Source: Lachnospiraceae bacterium RM5 (GTDB lineage Bacteria; Bacillota; Clostridia; Lachnospirales; Lachnospiraceae). From it: a DNA stretch of 64,000 nt. The position numbers were made by a program, and so were the translations under genes. Below the pieces are notes generated by a model, which saw nothing but the letters and a program-made list of their open reading frames with translations, was not told the DNA's origin and did no database searches. The stretch covers positions 182,820 through 246,819 of the forward strand of contig FOFK01000002.1 of the NCBI GenBank assembly GCA_900110975.1, given 5' to 3'. Numbering within the stretch: position 1 is the stretch's first letter; every line of letters starts with the position of its first letter. Positions 38,601 through 47,783 of the stretch are shown here, one piece after another.

Positions 38601-40262
38601 TTCACATTTTGTTGCTAAATATTTACTTGTCGTCAATATAATATATTGTGTAGGAATATCATCTCTCGATTTATATTCTTTATATGTATTATAAATTTCT
38701 TTTAAATTTGCAGATAATTCTTTTATTTCCTGTTCATTAGTTGCCAAAAATCTAATTTTACCATCATTGCTCCAAATATGTTTGCAGGCTCTCACATATG
38801 ACAACTGTTCTTCCTCATTAGGTTCATATATACAGACAATTTTTGCTTCATCATAGCCATGAAAAAGAACTATTTGAGATAAAAGATTATTAACAATATT
38901 ATATAATCCTGTTCTTTCTCCAACTATTCCTAATACTTTATTACTTCCTAATGATATACAAACAGGAACGTCATATAATGTTTTTTCAGCTTTTTGTAAT
39001 TTTAATAGTTCTTCTCTTAAATAATCATCATCAATACTGAATCTCTCTTCCGGAAATTTTATGTCTTCATACATTTTTTCATTTCCGATACCAATTCTTA
39101 TTTTCAAAAAATCCTTATTATATTCTGTTCTGCCCCATAATTCATTCTCCCAAAAATACTGATTTTTTATACAATCCAATACCGATTTATAATTTTCCTT
39201 TAAAATATTTTCCTGTTCAATTCTATTTATTTTTATCTCATTTTTTATGTTCGATAAATACTTAATATATTTTCTTCTTCTATCTTCTTCACGAATAATC
39301 TTCTTTTTCTTTTCCCTTTTTCTTAGAAATACAGGGAAAATTATCATTCCACAAAGCATTGCCACCGCCATAATAATTGTTGGTAATGCTGATAATATTT
39401 TCCCCCCATTATTTAACACATTTATTGCAGAAATAATTCCTGAACTTAATGCAGCAAGACCCATAACCATAGAAGGTGCAAGAGTTAACATAATAGAACC
39501 ATCTTCAATATTTTCCTGATGAGACGGCATATCAACCTTTAATTCAAAAGGTACAATTTCTCTTTTATAGTTTGGCGATCTATAATAATATTCTTTTTCA
39601 ACAGGAATATATTCTTCTTTTGATTCTTTTTCCCTATCAACAAATAATTTAATGTTTCTTGTATTTATTCTTACTAAATCAAACGGATTATTAAGAGATA
39701 TAAAATTATAACCAATAATAATCTTAAAATTTACTATACAAACAACATCCTTTGGTTTTAATTCTACACTTCCAATTATTCGTCTTTTATTAACATAAAC
39801 TCCATTAGAATTTGAATTATCAAATATTGTCCATTTACCATTTTCAAATCTTAATGTGGCATGATTTCCAGAAATATACGATGTTTTTACAACTATATCA
39901 TTATCATCATTACGCCCAATATTTAAATCAATATTATCTCTTACTAAAAATGTTTTATAATGATATGTTCCCCTTGATGATGTTTCAGTAATTAATAAAG
40001 CTTTTGTTTCAGCTTTTCTCCCTAATCTTAAAGAATATATATTATCCTTTATTAATTCAAAATAATTTTTTTCACTTTTGTATATATGTACAAATGGCGT
40101 TTCTTTAACTATCCACCCATCTCCACTGGCATTAGCTTCAATTCCCAATACTCTTTGTATTCCAAGTGGCAGTTCATCATCTAAAAACCAATATTTACCA
40201 CTGCACTTATCCGGCAAATCAATACTCATATATTTCTTTTCTGTAATTAATATTGCTATCAT
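35676..40262 (-). CDS. essC: EssC-type FtsK/SpoIIIE ATPase, motor of type VII secretion
   Basis: The 1528-residue protein has an N-terminal FHA-like half domain, a canonical FHA domain (about 95-195; LNIGRNDDNDIVV, SNSNGVYVNKR), two membrane helices (about 255-310), a linker, then tandem FtsK/SpoIIIE domains. The first has an intact Walker A (GMTGSGKS, near 690) and Walker B with DEFAELK near 800. The second has GLAGSGED, in which the Walker A lysine is Glu, and the third is degenerate, as in known EssC proteins where one domain drives transport. It drives export of WXG100 proteins. The C-terminal part usually decides substrate specificity. Confidence 0.95.
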   Translation of the reverse strand: MIAILITEKKYMSIDLPDKCSGKYWFLDDELPLGIQRVLGIEANASGDGWIVKETPFVHIYKSEKNYFELIKDNIYSLRLGRKAETKALLITETSSRGTYHYKTFLVRDNIDLNIGRNDDNDIVVKTSYISGNHATLRFENGKWTIFDNSNSNGVYVNKRRIIGSVELKPKDVVCIVNFKIIIGYNFISLNNPFDLVRINTRNIKLFVDREKESKEEYIPVEKEYYYRSPNYKREIVPFELKVDMPSHQENIEDGSIMLTLAPSMVMGLAALSSGIISAINVLNNGGKILSALPTIIMAVAMLCGMIIFPVFLRKREKKKKIIREEDRRRKYIKYLSNIKNEIKINRIEQENILKENYKSVLDCIKNQYFWENELWGRTEYNKDFLKIRIGIGNEKMYEDIKFPEERFSIDDDYLREELLKLQKAEKTLYDVPVCISLGSNKVLGIVGERTGLYNIVNNLLSQIVLFHGYDEAKIVCIYEPNEEEQLSYVRACKHIWSNDGKIRFLATNEQEIKELSANLKEIYNTYKEYKSRDDIPTQYIILTTSKYLATKCEIISEILANRDIRGFNIICAYSKKNNLPKECDAIIEVNDKQGLLFEKSLNGMTYGFLQDDISTIQTQNIFRQMSGISLDLSGGKYSLPEVLTFMDMFKVEKIEHLNIRNRWKNNSATKTLQTPVGVGTNGELFYLDLHEKFHGPHGLVAGMTGSGKSEFIITYILSLAINYSPYEVAFVLIDYKGGGLAGAFENDKYKLPHLKGTITNLDSGSVNRSIQSIKSELKRRQIIFNKAREIINEGTMDIYKYQKMFRENLVEEPLPHLFIISDEFAELKSQQPEFLDQLISIARIGRSLGVHLILATQKPSGVVNEQIWANSKFKVCLKVQDKSDSMDMLKKPDASSLVETGRFYLQVGYDELFELGQSAWSGAYYNEEDSMYAVKDESIDLIDNSGNIVDKIRSRNIKIDYKSKKQIVAIMEYITKIAKEDNISSKPLWEPELDKHISIDKLFLKYNAEMVTKDRITALIGEIDNPYEQKKDLMSIDFVKDGNTLIYGLAGSGEDMIINAILYSTYNYYSPEILNTYILDFGSEYFKIYENAPQCGGVVIDGENERIENLFTMIKRELKYRKKILSQYSGDIFEYNKKSDNTLPFIFVIINNFSHFYESYSVYEDSLIAITRESVKYGMYFIITTTSSSGMRYRLQQNFSNTICFKLSDMSEYSATIGRTNGIIPNDIVGRGIIKRDEVYAFQTAEIAPEKTEQNEVIKEFCIRMTKQYDGKKAKVIPLVPKIVTSDFCENKQVSFDEFTLGISLETYNDIKINLNENNLLYILSQNNREAGRYALALAEVAFEKINAEIIIISDNSRLDENLSFSHTIVEAKDDEKIQGIYNRALRRNNDFIDNGKLPEDDNNPIVIVFNNLSKVLSFAGLESTNKLKKYLEEVRSLCNIYIIISDSHQGSGKYSTDSWYLNRVAGDGVWVGNGCGDQIRLFFNRKGNIYKKNIDDYTGFYISKGNLKFMRLLMQKAELEKENQDG

Positions 40263-40300
40263 AATGCCTCCATAAAAATCATTTTAAACCATAGATAAAA

Positions 40301-40987
40301 TCAACAAGATAACTTTTCTTTTAAAATCCTGTAATAAGATCTTGATACAGGTATATATTGATTTTTATCCAAAAATAAACCTTCATTGCAAAATTTTGAA
40401 ATTTTATATATATTTACTAAAAAACTTCTGTGACACCTAATAAAATAATCCGGTAAAACACCTTCTATTTCTTCCCATGTCATATATGATTCATAATCCT
40501 CTTTTAAAGTATGAAAAATCATTTTTCTTGCCATACTTTCAACGTAACATATATTAGAAAAATTCAATTTATAAAGCTGACCTTTATATTTAATTGAAAT
40601 AGAATTATTATTATCACTGTCTATTGTTTCAATTATTCTTTCAAATACACTATCTAATTTTTTCTTATCAAACGGTGTTTTTAAAAAAAACATTGGACGT
40701 GCCTTAAATATTTCCTCTGCCATATCGTCCTTGTCAGAATAAAAAACTACTTTCAATTGAGGATAATAGCTTTGTAAATCTTTTGACATCTCTATTCTCT
40801 CGTCATTTTTTCCTCTTATACAAATAAAAACTACGTCAATATCTCCCTTATATTCATCACATACTGCAGTAACAAATGAAAAAATCGTTATATAGTTTTT
40901 ACATAGAACATCCAATTTTTCAGCAATAATATAATTATTTATAAAACAACTATTTTCTTCCTTATCATCTAAAACCAATATATTCAT
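40301..40987 (-). CDS. LytTR-family regulator with phospho-acceptor-less receiver
   Basis: The 228-residue protein has a receiver-like domain (1-120) and a LytTR DNA-binding domain (about 130-228; ICYVESMARKMIFH, IRCHRSFLVNI, YIPVSRSYY). The acidic pair (D7, D8) and the conserved Lys (FLKTP) are present, but the phosphorylated Asp is replaced by Cys56 (VFICIRG). It should therefore not respond to a normal histidine kinase. No kinase gene lies nearby. It is the first gene of the Esx/kinase block, with LytTR-like sites upstream. Confidence 0.9.
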   Translation of the reverse strand: MNILVLDDKEENSCFINNYIIAEKLDVLCKNYITIFSFVTAVCDEYKGDIDVVFICIRGKNDERIEMSKDLQSYYPQLKVVFYSDKDDMAEEIFKARPMFFLKTPFDKKKLDSVFERIIETIDSDNNNSISIKYKGQLYKLNFSNICYVESMARKMIFHTLKEDYESYMTWEEIEGVLPDYFIRCHRSFLVNIYKISKFCNEGLFLDKNQYIPVSRSYYRILKEKLSC

Positions 40988-41104
40988 ATAACAACACCCT
41001 ATTCATATACAAATCACCCTAAAACAACATCTTTACAAACAATCTAATTATTTTGTTTAAAATTTAAACACATATCATATTTATTAAATTATTATAATAC
41101 AATT

Positions 41105-41161
41105 TTCATACTTTTTTTTCATGAGTTGTCAAATCGACATCTATTTCGTATTAATCGACAT
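41105..41161 (-). promoter_or_regulatory. predicted LytTR-controlled promoter of the Esx/kinase block
   Basis: On the minus strand two identical 9-bp repeats ATGTCGATT (41153-41161 and 41132-41140) are separated by exactly 12 bp. The second abuts a perfect TTGACA -35, followed 16 bp on by TATGAA. Paired direct repeats at this spacing just before the -35 are how AgrA-type LytTR activators bind. The site lies about 120 bases before the LytTR gene. Confidence 0.65.
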
Positions 41162-41226
41162 ATTTTTTTTTATTTTTATATTTTTAATTCAATTTATTAT
41201 ATAATTCTTCTATCATATATTTATAT

Positions 41227-41418
41227 ATTCCCACTCTACAAAAAATCTGTAACGGATTTAATATTTCACTTTCTGAATTCTTTGAATTTGAAAAGAATCC
41301 TTTAAGAATTGATACTATTTCTTCTGATGAGCAAAATATTATAAACACATATAGAGTTTTAGCTGCAAATGACAAAAAGCTTTTAAATGCATATTTAAGA
41401 GGTTTATCAAAACAATAA
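41227..41418 (+). pseudogene. 5'-truncated copy of the XRE regulator gene
   Basis: The last about 63 codons and the terminator of the intact regulator gene at 50196-50525 are repeated here with about two changes in over 220 bases. The HTH-encoding first half is missing and has been replaced by AT-rich sequence holding a short piece of the same promoter region. The near-identity means the copy is recent. It cannot make a DNA-binding protein. Confidence 0.88.
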
Positions 41419-41454
41419 AAAACGATAATTCAAATCATTGAATTATCGTTTTTT
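41417..41454. terminator. bidirectional terminator (XRE cassette copy 1)
   Basis: The stem AAAAAACGATAATTCAA and its partner around ATCA have A/T runs on both sides. It ends the ChW operon from the right and matches the hairpin after the intact XRE gene. Confidence 0.85.
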
Positions 41455-41505
41455 ATTATTCACTTTATGAAAATGACGAAAATCTGATATTCAAAAAACT
41501 AATAT

Positions 41506-44500
41506 CTATTTTTTCTTAAAGCAATTACTTGTACTTCCTGGTGCTACAGTACCTTTATGCACTAACTGAATCTGGATAGCTTCAAGCCTATATCCAAACC
41601 CTGATGTTCCTGCGGATGTTCCATTTTTTGCCCATCCCATCCAGCCAAACTTTTGAGCCTGAACTCTGTAATATACGTCAAAATAATTGGCTATATCTCC
41701 TGTAAGTTCTATTTGTATAGCTTCAAGTCTATATCCTTTTCCAACTGTTCCCGATGTTAATCCATTTGATACATAATTTTGCCATCCTAATTTTTGCACA
41801 TGGGTTTTATATTTTATTCCACCTGAATATCCTTTATTATTTGATATTTTTATCTGAATGGCTTCAAGACGTTTAGCCTTTCCTACAGTTCCTGATGTTG
41901 CACCATTCTTAACATAAGCTTTTTCCCAACCAAATGTCTGAACCTGAGTTTTATATGCAACAACCGGAATTTTATTTTTATCATAGAATGGTTTTAAATT
42001 ATTTTCCGAAGCCGGTGCGTCTTCTCCTTTTTTAACAAGCTTTATCTGTATAGCTTCAAGCCTGTATCCATATCCTGCACTACCTGATTCTTCACCATTC
42101 TTTGCCCATCCAAGCCAGCCAAGTTTTTCCGCTTGTACTCTATAATAAATATCATATTTATTTGCTATATCACCTGTTAATCTTATTTGAATAGCTTCAA
42201 GTCTTAGTGCCTTACCAACTGTTCCTGAAAGCGCATCGTCTTTAACAAATGATTTTTCCCAACCATTTTTTTGCACATGAGTTCTGTATTCAACACTTCC
42301 ATACGAACTATCCAAAGCATTCCCATTATCATCAACAAGCTTAATTCTTATAGCTTCTAAACGTTTTGCTTTTCCTACCGTTCCTGATGTTTCACCATCT
42401 GATACGTAACTCTTCTCCCAACCTATTGATTGAACCTGGGTTTTATATTTTATAGATATAATATTATCTTTATTATTTAAAAAATCTTTTACACTAGTTA
42501 TTTTTTTATTACTTAAATCATATTTTTCATCAAAGACAACATTATTAAAATTATAAAAATACAAATCATTATAATTATAATGATAAGAATTCCTAGAAAC
42601 TAAATAGCCATTTTCTATTCCACTCATCAATCTATCACTATAATAAAATTTATTAAAAGATCCAAAATAAAAGTCTAAATCCTCGTAATCATAAACCAAA
42701 ATATTACATTTATTATCTATAACACTTAATTTTGCATTATCTTTAACTAAAAACACTCCATTTGTAACAATAGATGTATCTTCAAAAGGTCCAATTACTA
42801 TATCATTTTTAAAATCCAACACATATGTTTTATCATCTTTCTGAAAATAAAAGAAATTATTTATTAATACATCATCTTCACCATAAATGTCCTTAAAAAT
42901 TTTACCATGTAAATGTAAATTTAAATCTTTTTTATTTCTAAACATATAAATCAAATTAAAATCATTATCATACTTATATAATACCCTACCATCAATATAC
43001 ACCATATAATCATCAGTAAATACATTAGGACAATTATCAATTTTCATTAAATAATTAAACCCATCATCATATAAATCACCGCCAACTTCATCACTATTTA
43101 TATCAAACGAATCATCTTTTAATACATAAAAATATTTTTTACCATTATTTATCACTTCAACGTGTGGTTCTTCATCAAACACAAACCCACTATAATTTCC
43201 ATTTTTTTCATCAAACACTGCATATTTTTCTTCATTTTCAAATATTAAAAAACCATTCTCACGATAATAGTCATTATATTCCGACTCACCTACCAATGCA
43301 TCTCCTGTACCTATATTAATAAAATTAGAATCAATAAATACATAATTTCCAGCGTATATCTCACTCATTTTATTTGCACTTTCGTATAAAATATCTCCAG
43401 CACTATTTCTTAAATAATAAGTTTTTACACCATCATTATAAATATAATCAATATATATACCACTGTTATCTATCTTATCTATCTCTCCTCGGGTGCCATT
43501 TTCATATTCGATATAATTATATCCATCAATTTCTATTATTTTATTTAAATTATCATCAGCGATAAAATAATCTTTTTGAACAAATTCGTAAATATCGCAA
43601 TCATTATACTTAAGATATGCACCTGTTCCAGTCTGACTATGTAAACCATAATAAACGTCATAATGTGTATTTTCGTAATCTCCGTATTTTATTGTTATTT
43701 TTCCTTCATAATTTTTAAATATAACATTTTGAGAATTATAAACTTTATTCAGATTGATAACCTGATTTTTATAAATATAATAAGAATGATATTCATCATA
43801 TTCTTCTTTATAAATTTCATTACCACTATCATATGAATTAGAATAATATATTTGCTTATCAGCAGTAATAAATAATTTAATTCCATCTTCTGTTTTTATA
43901 AATTTTTTTGAATAAATATTATCAATATCATCCAATGAAATAATCAATCCACTACTATTTAATATATCTACACAGCCATTTTCTCTCCGTGCATATACAA
44001 TTTCAGCATCTTCATCACATCCATAGTCTTCTGAATAATAATCTATATCCTTATAACCAATACTTCCATCAGTTTCTCCTGAAACACTTAACACAAAATA
44101 TTCACCAGTTTCCTCATTATATCCTGAAAAAATCCCCGAATATCTATATGAAATGCTATTATAGATACAATCATATAATATGTTTAATGTATTTAAATCA
44201 ATCAAACCATATTTACCATCTTTTTTTATTATCGCACTCCTATAACCATCATATTCATATATACTACCATCATCATCATCATCATCATCTAAATCATAAT
44301 CATAATACATGCACTCTGTTGCATCTATTAAATCATATTTTTCTGTTACAGGATCATATACTGAATATATATCATCATTTCCTTTAAAATTTTTTATTGC
44401 TTTTACTCCACTATAAGCTTCTCCCCCTCCTCCATATGTAACAAACCAATTTTCATCAGAATCATATATTATCAAAGTTTTAATTAATCCCTTATTTCCT

Positions 44501-44805
44501 ATAATATATTCTCTCTTATAATATTCGCTTAACTGCTGCTCAACTATTATCAATGAACTATCTATTACATCTAAAACATATGCATTATCATCATCAACAA
44601 TTAATCTATTTGCAATAACTCCTGCATCCTTATTTTCAATCCCAATATCTGTAGCCTCATAGGTAAATGGTAATTCTTGTGGAAATTCATCTTCAAAACC
44701 AATTACTCCATCAGCAGCATAAACCATTTTATTATTAAAACATAAACCACTTAAAACATTAATTAATAAAATCAACACTAATAAACAACTTGTTTTTCTT
44801 CTCAT
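41506..44805 (-). CDS. secreted WG-repeat-like and ChW-repeat protein
   Basis: ATG at 44805 with GGAGG eight bases upstream; 1099 residues. After a signal peptide, about 730 residues rich in Asp, Tyr and Asn carry beta-strand repeats of WG type (AIIKKDGKYGLIDLNTLNI; KYAVFDEKNGNY). Six ChW repeats (about 775-1090) close the protein. The 3' 950 bases are nearly identical to the end of the next gene upstream, so the ChW module was recently copied or gene-converted. It is the last gene of a three-gene unit. Confidence 0.85.
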   Translation of the reverse strand: MRRKTSCLLVLILLINVLSGLCFNNKMVYAADGVIGFEDEFPQELPFTYEATDIGIENKDAGVIANRLIVDDDNAYVLDVIDSSLIIVEQQLSEYYKREYIIGNKGLIKTLIIYDSDENWFVTYGGGGEAYSGVKAIKNFKGNDDIYSVYDPVTEKYDLIDATECMYYDYDLDDDDDDDGSIYEYDGYRSAIIKKDGKYGLIDLNTLNILYDCIYNSISYRYSGIFSGYNEETGEYFVLSVSGETDGSIGYKDIDYYSEDYGCDEDAEIVYARRENGCVDILNSSGLIISLDDIDNIYSKKFIKTEDGIKLFITADKQIYYSNSYDSGNEIYKEEYDEYHSYYIYKNQVINLNKVYNSQNVIFKNYEGKITIKYGDYENTHYDVYYGLHSQTGTGAYLKYNDCDIYEFVQKDYFIADDNLNKIIEIDGYNYIEYENGTRGEIDKIDNSGIYIDYIYNDGVKTYYLRNSAGDILYESANKMSEIYAGNYVFIDSNFINIGTGDALVGESEYNDYYRENGFLIFENEEKYAVFDEKNGNYSGFVFDEEPHVEVINNGKKYFYVLKDDSFDINSDEVGGDLYDDGFNYLMKIDNCPNVFTDDYMVYIDGRVLYKYDNDFNLIYMFRNKKDLNLHLHGKIFKDIYGEDDVLINNFFYFQKDDKTYVLDFKNDIVIGPFEDTSIVTNGVFLVKDNAKLSVIDNKCNILVYDYEDLDFYFGSFNKFYYSDRLMSGIENGYLVSRNSYHYNYNDLYFYNFNNVVFDEKYDLSNKKITSVKDFLNNKDNIISIKYKTQVQSIGWEKSYVSDGETSGTVGKAKRLEAIRIKLVDDNGNALDSSYGSVEYRTHVQKNGWEKSFVKDDALSGTVGKALRLEAIQIRLTGDIANKYDIYYRVQAEKLGWLGWAKNGEESGSAGYGYRLEAIQIKLVKKGEDAPASENNLKPFYDKNKIPVVAYKTQVQTFGWEKAYVKNGATSGTVGKAKRLEAIQIKISNNKGYSGGIKYKTHVQKLGWQNYVSNGLTSGTVGKGYRLEAIQIELTGDIANYFDVYYRVQAQKFGWMGWAKNGTSAGTSGFGYRLEAIQIQLVHKGTVAPGSTSNCFKKK

Positions 44806-44825
44806 AAGCAAAACCTCCATTTTCT

Positions 44826-47693
44826 TTATTTTTTCTTAAAACAATTACTTGTACTTCCTGGTGCTGCAGTACCTTTATGCACTAACTGAATCTGAATAGC
44901 TTCAAGTCTATATCCATATCCTGCTGTTCCAGCAGATATACCATTTTTTGCCCATCCAAGCCAGCCAAACTTTTGAGCCTGAACTCTGTAATAAACGTCA
45001 AAATAATTTACTATATCTCCTGTAAGTTCTATTTGTATAGCTTCAAGTCTATATCCTTTTCCAACTGTTCCTGATGTAAAACCATCAGAAACATAATTTT
45101 GCCATCCTAATTTTTGCACATGGGTTTTATATTTTATTCCACCTGAATATCCTTTATTATTTGATATTTTTATCTGAATGGCCTCAAGACGTTTAGCCTT
45201 TCCTACCGTTCCTGATGTTGCTCCATTTGAAACAAATGCTTTTTCCCAACCATATGTCTGAACCTGAGTTTTATATGATACAACAGGAATCTTTGTCTTA
45301 TCATAGAATGGTTTTAAATTATTTTCAGAATCCGGTGCCGTTTCACCTTTTTTTACAAGTTTTATCTGTATCGCTTCAAGCCTGTATCCATATCCTGCAC
45401 TACCTGATTCTTCACCATTCTTTGCCCATCCAAGCCAGCCAAGTTTTTCCGCTTGTACTCTGTAATAAACATCATAATTATTCGCTATATCACCTGTTAA
45501 TCTTATCTGAATAGCTTCAAGTCTTAATGCCTTTCCAACTGTTCCAGAAAGTGCATCATCCTTAACAAAGGATTTTTCCCAACCATTCTTTTGAACATGA
45601 GTTCTGTATTCAACACTTCCATATGAACTATCTAAAGTATTTCCACTTTCATCAACAAGTTTAATTCTTATAGCTTCCAAGCGTTTTGCTTTTCCTACGG
45701 TTCCTGATGTTTTCCCATCTGATACATAACTCTTTTCCCAACCTATTGATTGGACCTGAGTTTTATACTGAATAGACGGATTACAAATATCTTTTTCTAA
45801 AACAAATCCTGTCATTGAATCCTGTTCTTCTTTGGACCAAATCCATTCCCCTCCGCTTGGATATGGACAAATTGCAGCATAAGTAGTTCTAGATGACATA
45901 CCTATATCTGTATTATTATAATATTCACCCCAATTTAAATAACTAACCTCATTTCCATCAACATCTTTCCAGATTCCTTCCTTATTTTCAAAAGATATAC
46001 CCAAATAAAAATAACCTGTAGCAGAATGACTTTTACCTATACCTTTATTACATAGAGTGTTTAAATAATCATTCTCTTCATCTGATTCTATAACAGCTAA
46101 CTTTCCTCCCTGTTTTTGACAGAATAATTTAGCCAATTTCCACGATGTTTTAACATCATAAACTTCATATAATTTACCATTATATTCTCCTGATATTACT
46201 GGTTTAAAATCATCATCTATTTCAATTATATAACCCCTTCTTTTTATATCATTTGGTACATCATTCCAATAATTTCCTTTTACATTTATTTCTAAATAAT
46301 TTTCATTTCCACCATTATTATCGGGCTGGGTATTTCCCCACCTTGAATATTCAAAGAATTCCTCTGTATTCCATTTCCAACTACCTTCAATATTTTCATC
46401 TGTTGCGCCCAAAAAATAATTTTGCATGCCACCTTCACACAAATTTTTTATAAATTCATTTTCTTTTTCAGAAGTAATAGTCGCTAAATGTCCCCCCATC
46501 ATCCCACAATAAGTATTGGAATCATTCCATGTTAATTCCTGATTTATTGCTGCATATAAATGGTTTTCAAAATAACCACAATTGTATACTTGTACTCCAA
46601 AACAAATCAATATATCACTAACCACGCAACTTGTCATATTACTCATATTATCCCTTGCATATATATGCGTTCTATAAATTCCTTCTTCATTACCATGTTC
46701 AGATGTATTTACTCTAAATGTAGCATGATTATTAACAAATGTATCTGCCTCCTTCCATATTAAATCATCTTGACCATTTTTTTCTGTCCATGTTGGAAAT
46801 TGAACACTTGCAATACCAGCATTATCAGCTACATCACATTCAACAGTATATCCAGTAGATGTAATATCATATACATTTATATTTGAAATAACTGGTGCCG
46901 TATAATCTGCTGTCATATCATAAACTCCTGCATTTGCAGAGGTACAGTTTCCTGCAGCATCCCACGCATATATATGAGTCATATAACATCCTCTATAATT
47001 TGCAAAATCATTCAAATTTAATCTAAAAGTGTAATGATTTCCATTTACAGATATTGGTTCATACCATGGACATCCTTCAGATGATTTATATGTTGGCCAC
47101 GTTGGAGCCTGAACCCTTGACACACCAACATTATCAGTTACATCACATTGAATAAGGGCATACTCATTATTACAATTAACTTTTACGTTTGAAATAACTG
47201 GAGATTGAGTATCACTATTACTTTTCCAATTAGGTCTGATAACCCCCCAATAAGGATTGTTTAATCCATTATACATATAGCCTATTTGTTGTACCGTTTG
47301 ATTATTAGCAAAATTTTGATGATATGTCACTCTATCACTTTCATAAATAGCAACATGACCGGAACCTCCTGTATATACAAGAATATCTCCTTTTTCTGGT
47401 TGTACTCCCTGTAATCTTTGCCAACCATCTGGTAATGTATTTCCTGTATAATCAGCACCATTTCCAGAACTTCTAGCAACTCCAAGATAATCATAATACT
47501 TTAATATCAAATCAACACATTGTGCTCCTTCATAACCATCAGCATCTATACTCTGTCCTAAAAGTGATTTAACATAATTAATAGCTTCATCAGGCGTTCT
47601 ACTTGTAGCATAGACTTCTCTTTTAGAATAAAAACCACTTAGCACATTAAAAACCATAATCATTATGATTAAAATACTTACCTTCTTTTTCAC
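44826..47693 (-). CDS. secreted CHAP / GBS-Bsp / C-type lectin / ChW protein
   Basis: The start is GTG at 47693, nine bases after AGGAGG; the ATG seven codons before it overlaps that ribosome site. The product has 955 residues: signal peptide, CHAP domain (about 35-160; Cys in GAQCVDLI, His in GHVAIYES), two GBS-Bsp-like repeats (about 165-370), two C-type lectin-like domains (about 375-630) and six ChW repeats (about 640-950). It is built like the protein at 3408 but anchored by ChW repeats. CHAP suggests peptidoglycan cutting; the lectin domains suggest glycan binding. Confidence 0.88.
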   Translation of the reverse strand: MKKKVSILIIMIMVFNVLSGFYSKREVYATSRTPDEAINYVKSLLGQSIDADGYEGAQCVDLILKYYDYLGVARSSGNGADYTGNTLPDGWQRLQGVQPEKGDILVYTGGSGHVAIYESDRVTYHQNFANNQTVQQIGYMYNGLNNPYWGVIRPNWKSNSDTQSPVISNVKVNCNNEYALIQCDVTDNVGVSRVQAPTWPTYKSSEGCPWYEPISVNGNHYTFRLNLNDFANYRGCYMTHIYAWDAAGNCTSANAGVYDMTADYTAPVISNINVYDITSTGYTVECDVADNAGIASVQFPTWTEKNGQDDLIWKEADTFVNNHATFRVNTSEHGNEEGIYRTHIYARDNMSNMTSCVVSDILICFGVQVYNCGYFENHLYAAINQELTWNDSNTYCGMMGGHLATITSEKENEFIKNLCEGGMQNYFLGATDENIEGSWKWNTEEFFEYSRWGNTQPDNNGGNENYLEINVKGNYWNDVPNDIKRRGYIIEIDDDFKPVISGEYNGKLYEVYDVKTSWKLAKLFCQKQGGKLAVIESDEENDYLNTLCNKGIGKSHSATGYFYLGISFENKEGIWKDVDGNEVSYLNWGEYYNNTDIGMSSRTTYAAICPYPSGGEWIWSKEEQDSMTGFVLEKDICNPSIQYKTQVQSIGWEKSYVSDGKTSGTVGKAKRLEAIRIKLVDESGNTLDSSYGSVEYRTHVQKNGWEKSFVKDDALSGTVGKALRLEAIQIRLTGDIANNYDVYYRVQAEKLGWLGWAKNGEESGSAGYGYRLEAIQIKLVKKGETAPDSENNLKPFYDKTKIPVVSYKTQVQTYGWEKAFVSNGATSGTVGKAKRLEAIQIKISNNKGYSGGIKYKTHVQKLGWQNYVSDGFTSGTVGKGYRLEAIQIELTGDIVNYFDVYYRVQAQKFGWLGWAKNGISAGTAGYGYRLEAIQIQLVHKGTAAPGSTSNCFKKK

Positions 47694-47783
47694 AAGCAAT
47701 ATCCTCCTATACATAAAATTTTATATTATACAATCCTTTTTTTTTACGATTTTAAATAGTATAAACTCAATTTTATTTATCTA

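Noticed and set aside
41184..41375. Minus-strand 63-codon frame, also seen at 50288-50482
   Set aside because: It is the antisense of the XRE gene copies; the repetition comes from the duplication, not from a conserved protein.
43989..44387. Plus-strand open frame very rich in His, Tyr and Asn
   Set aside because: It is a shadow of the Asp/Tyr-rich repeats of the ChW protein on the other strand; no start signal and no family.
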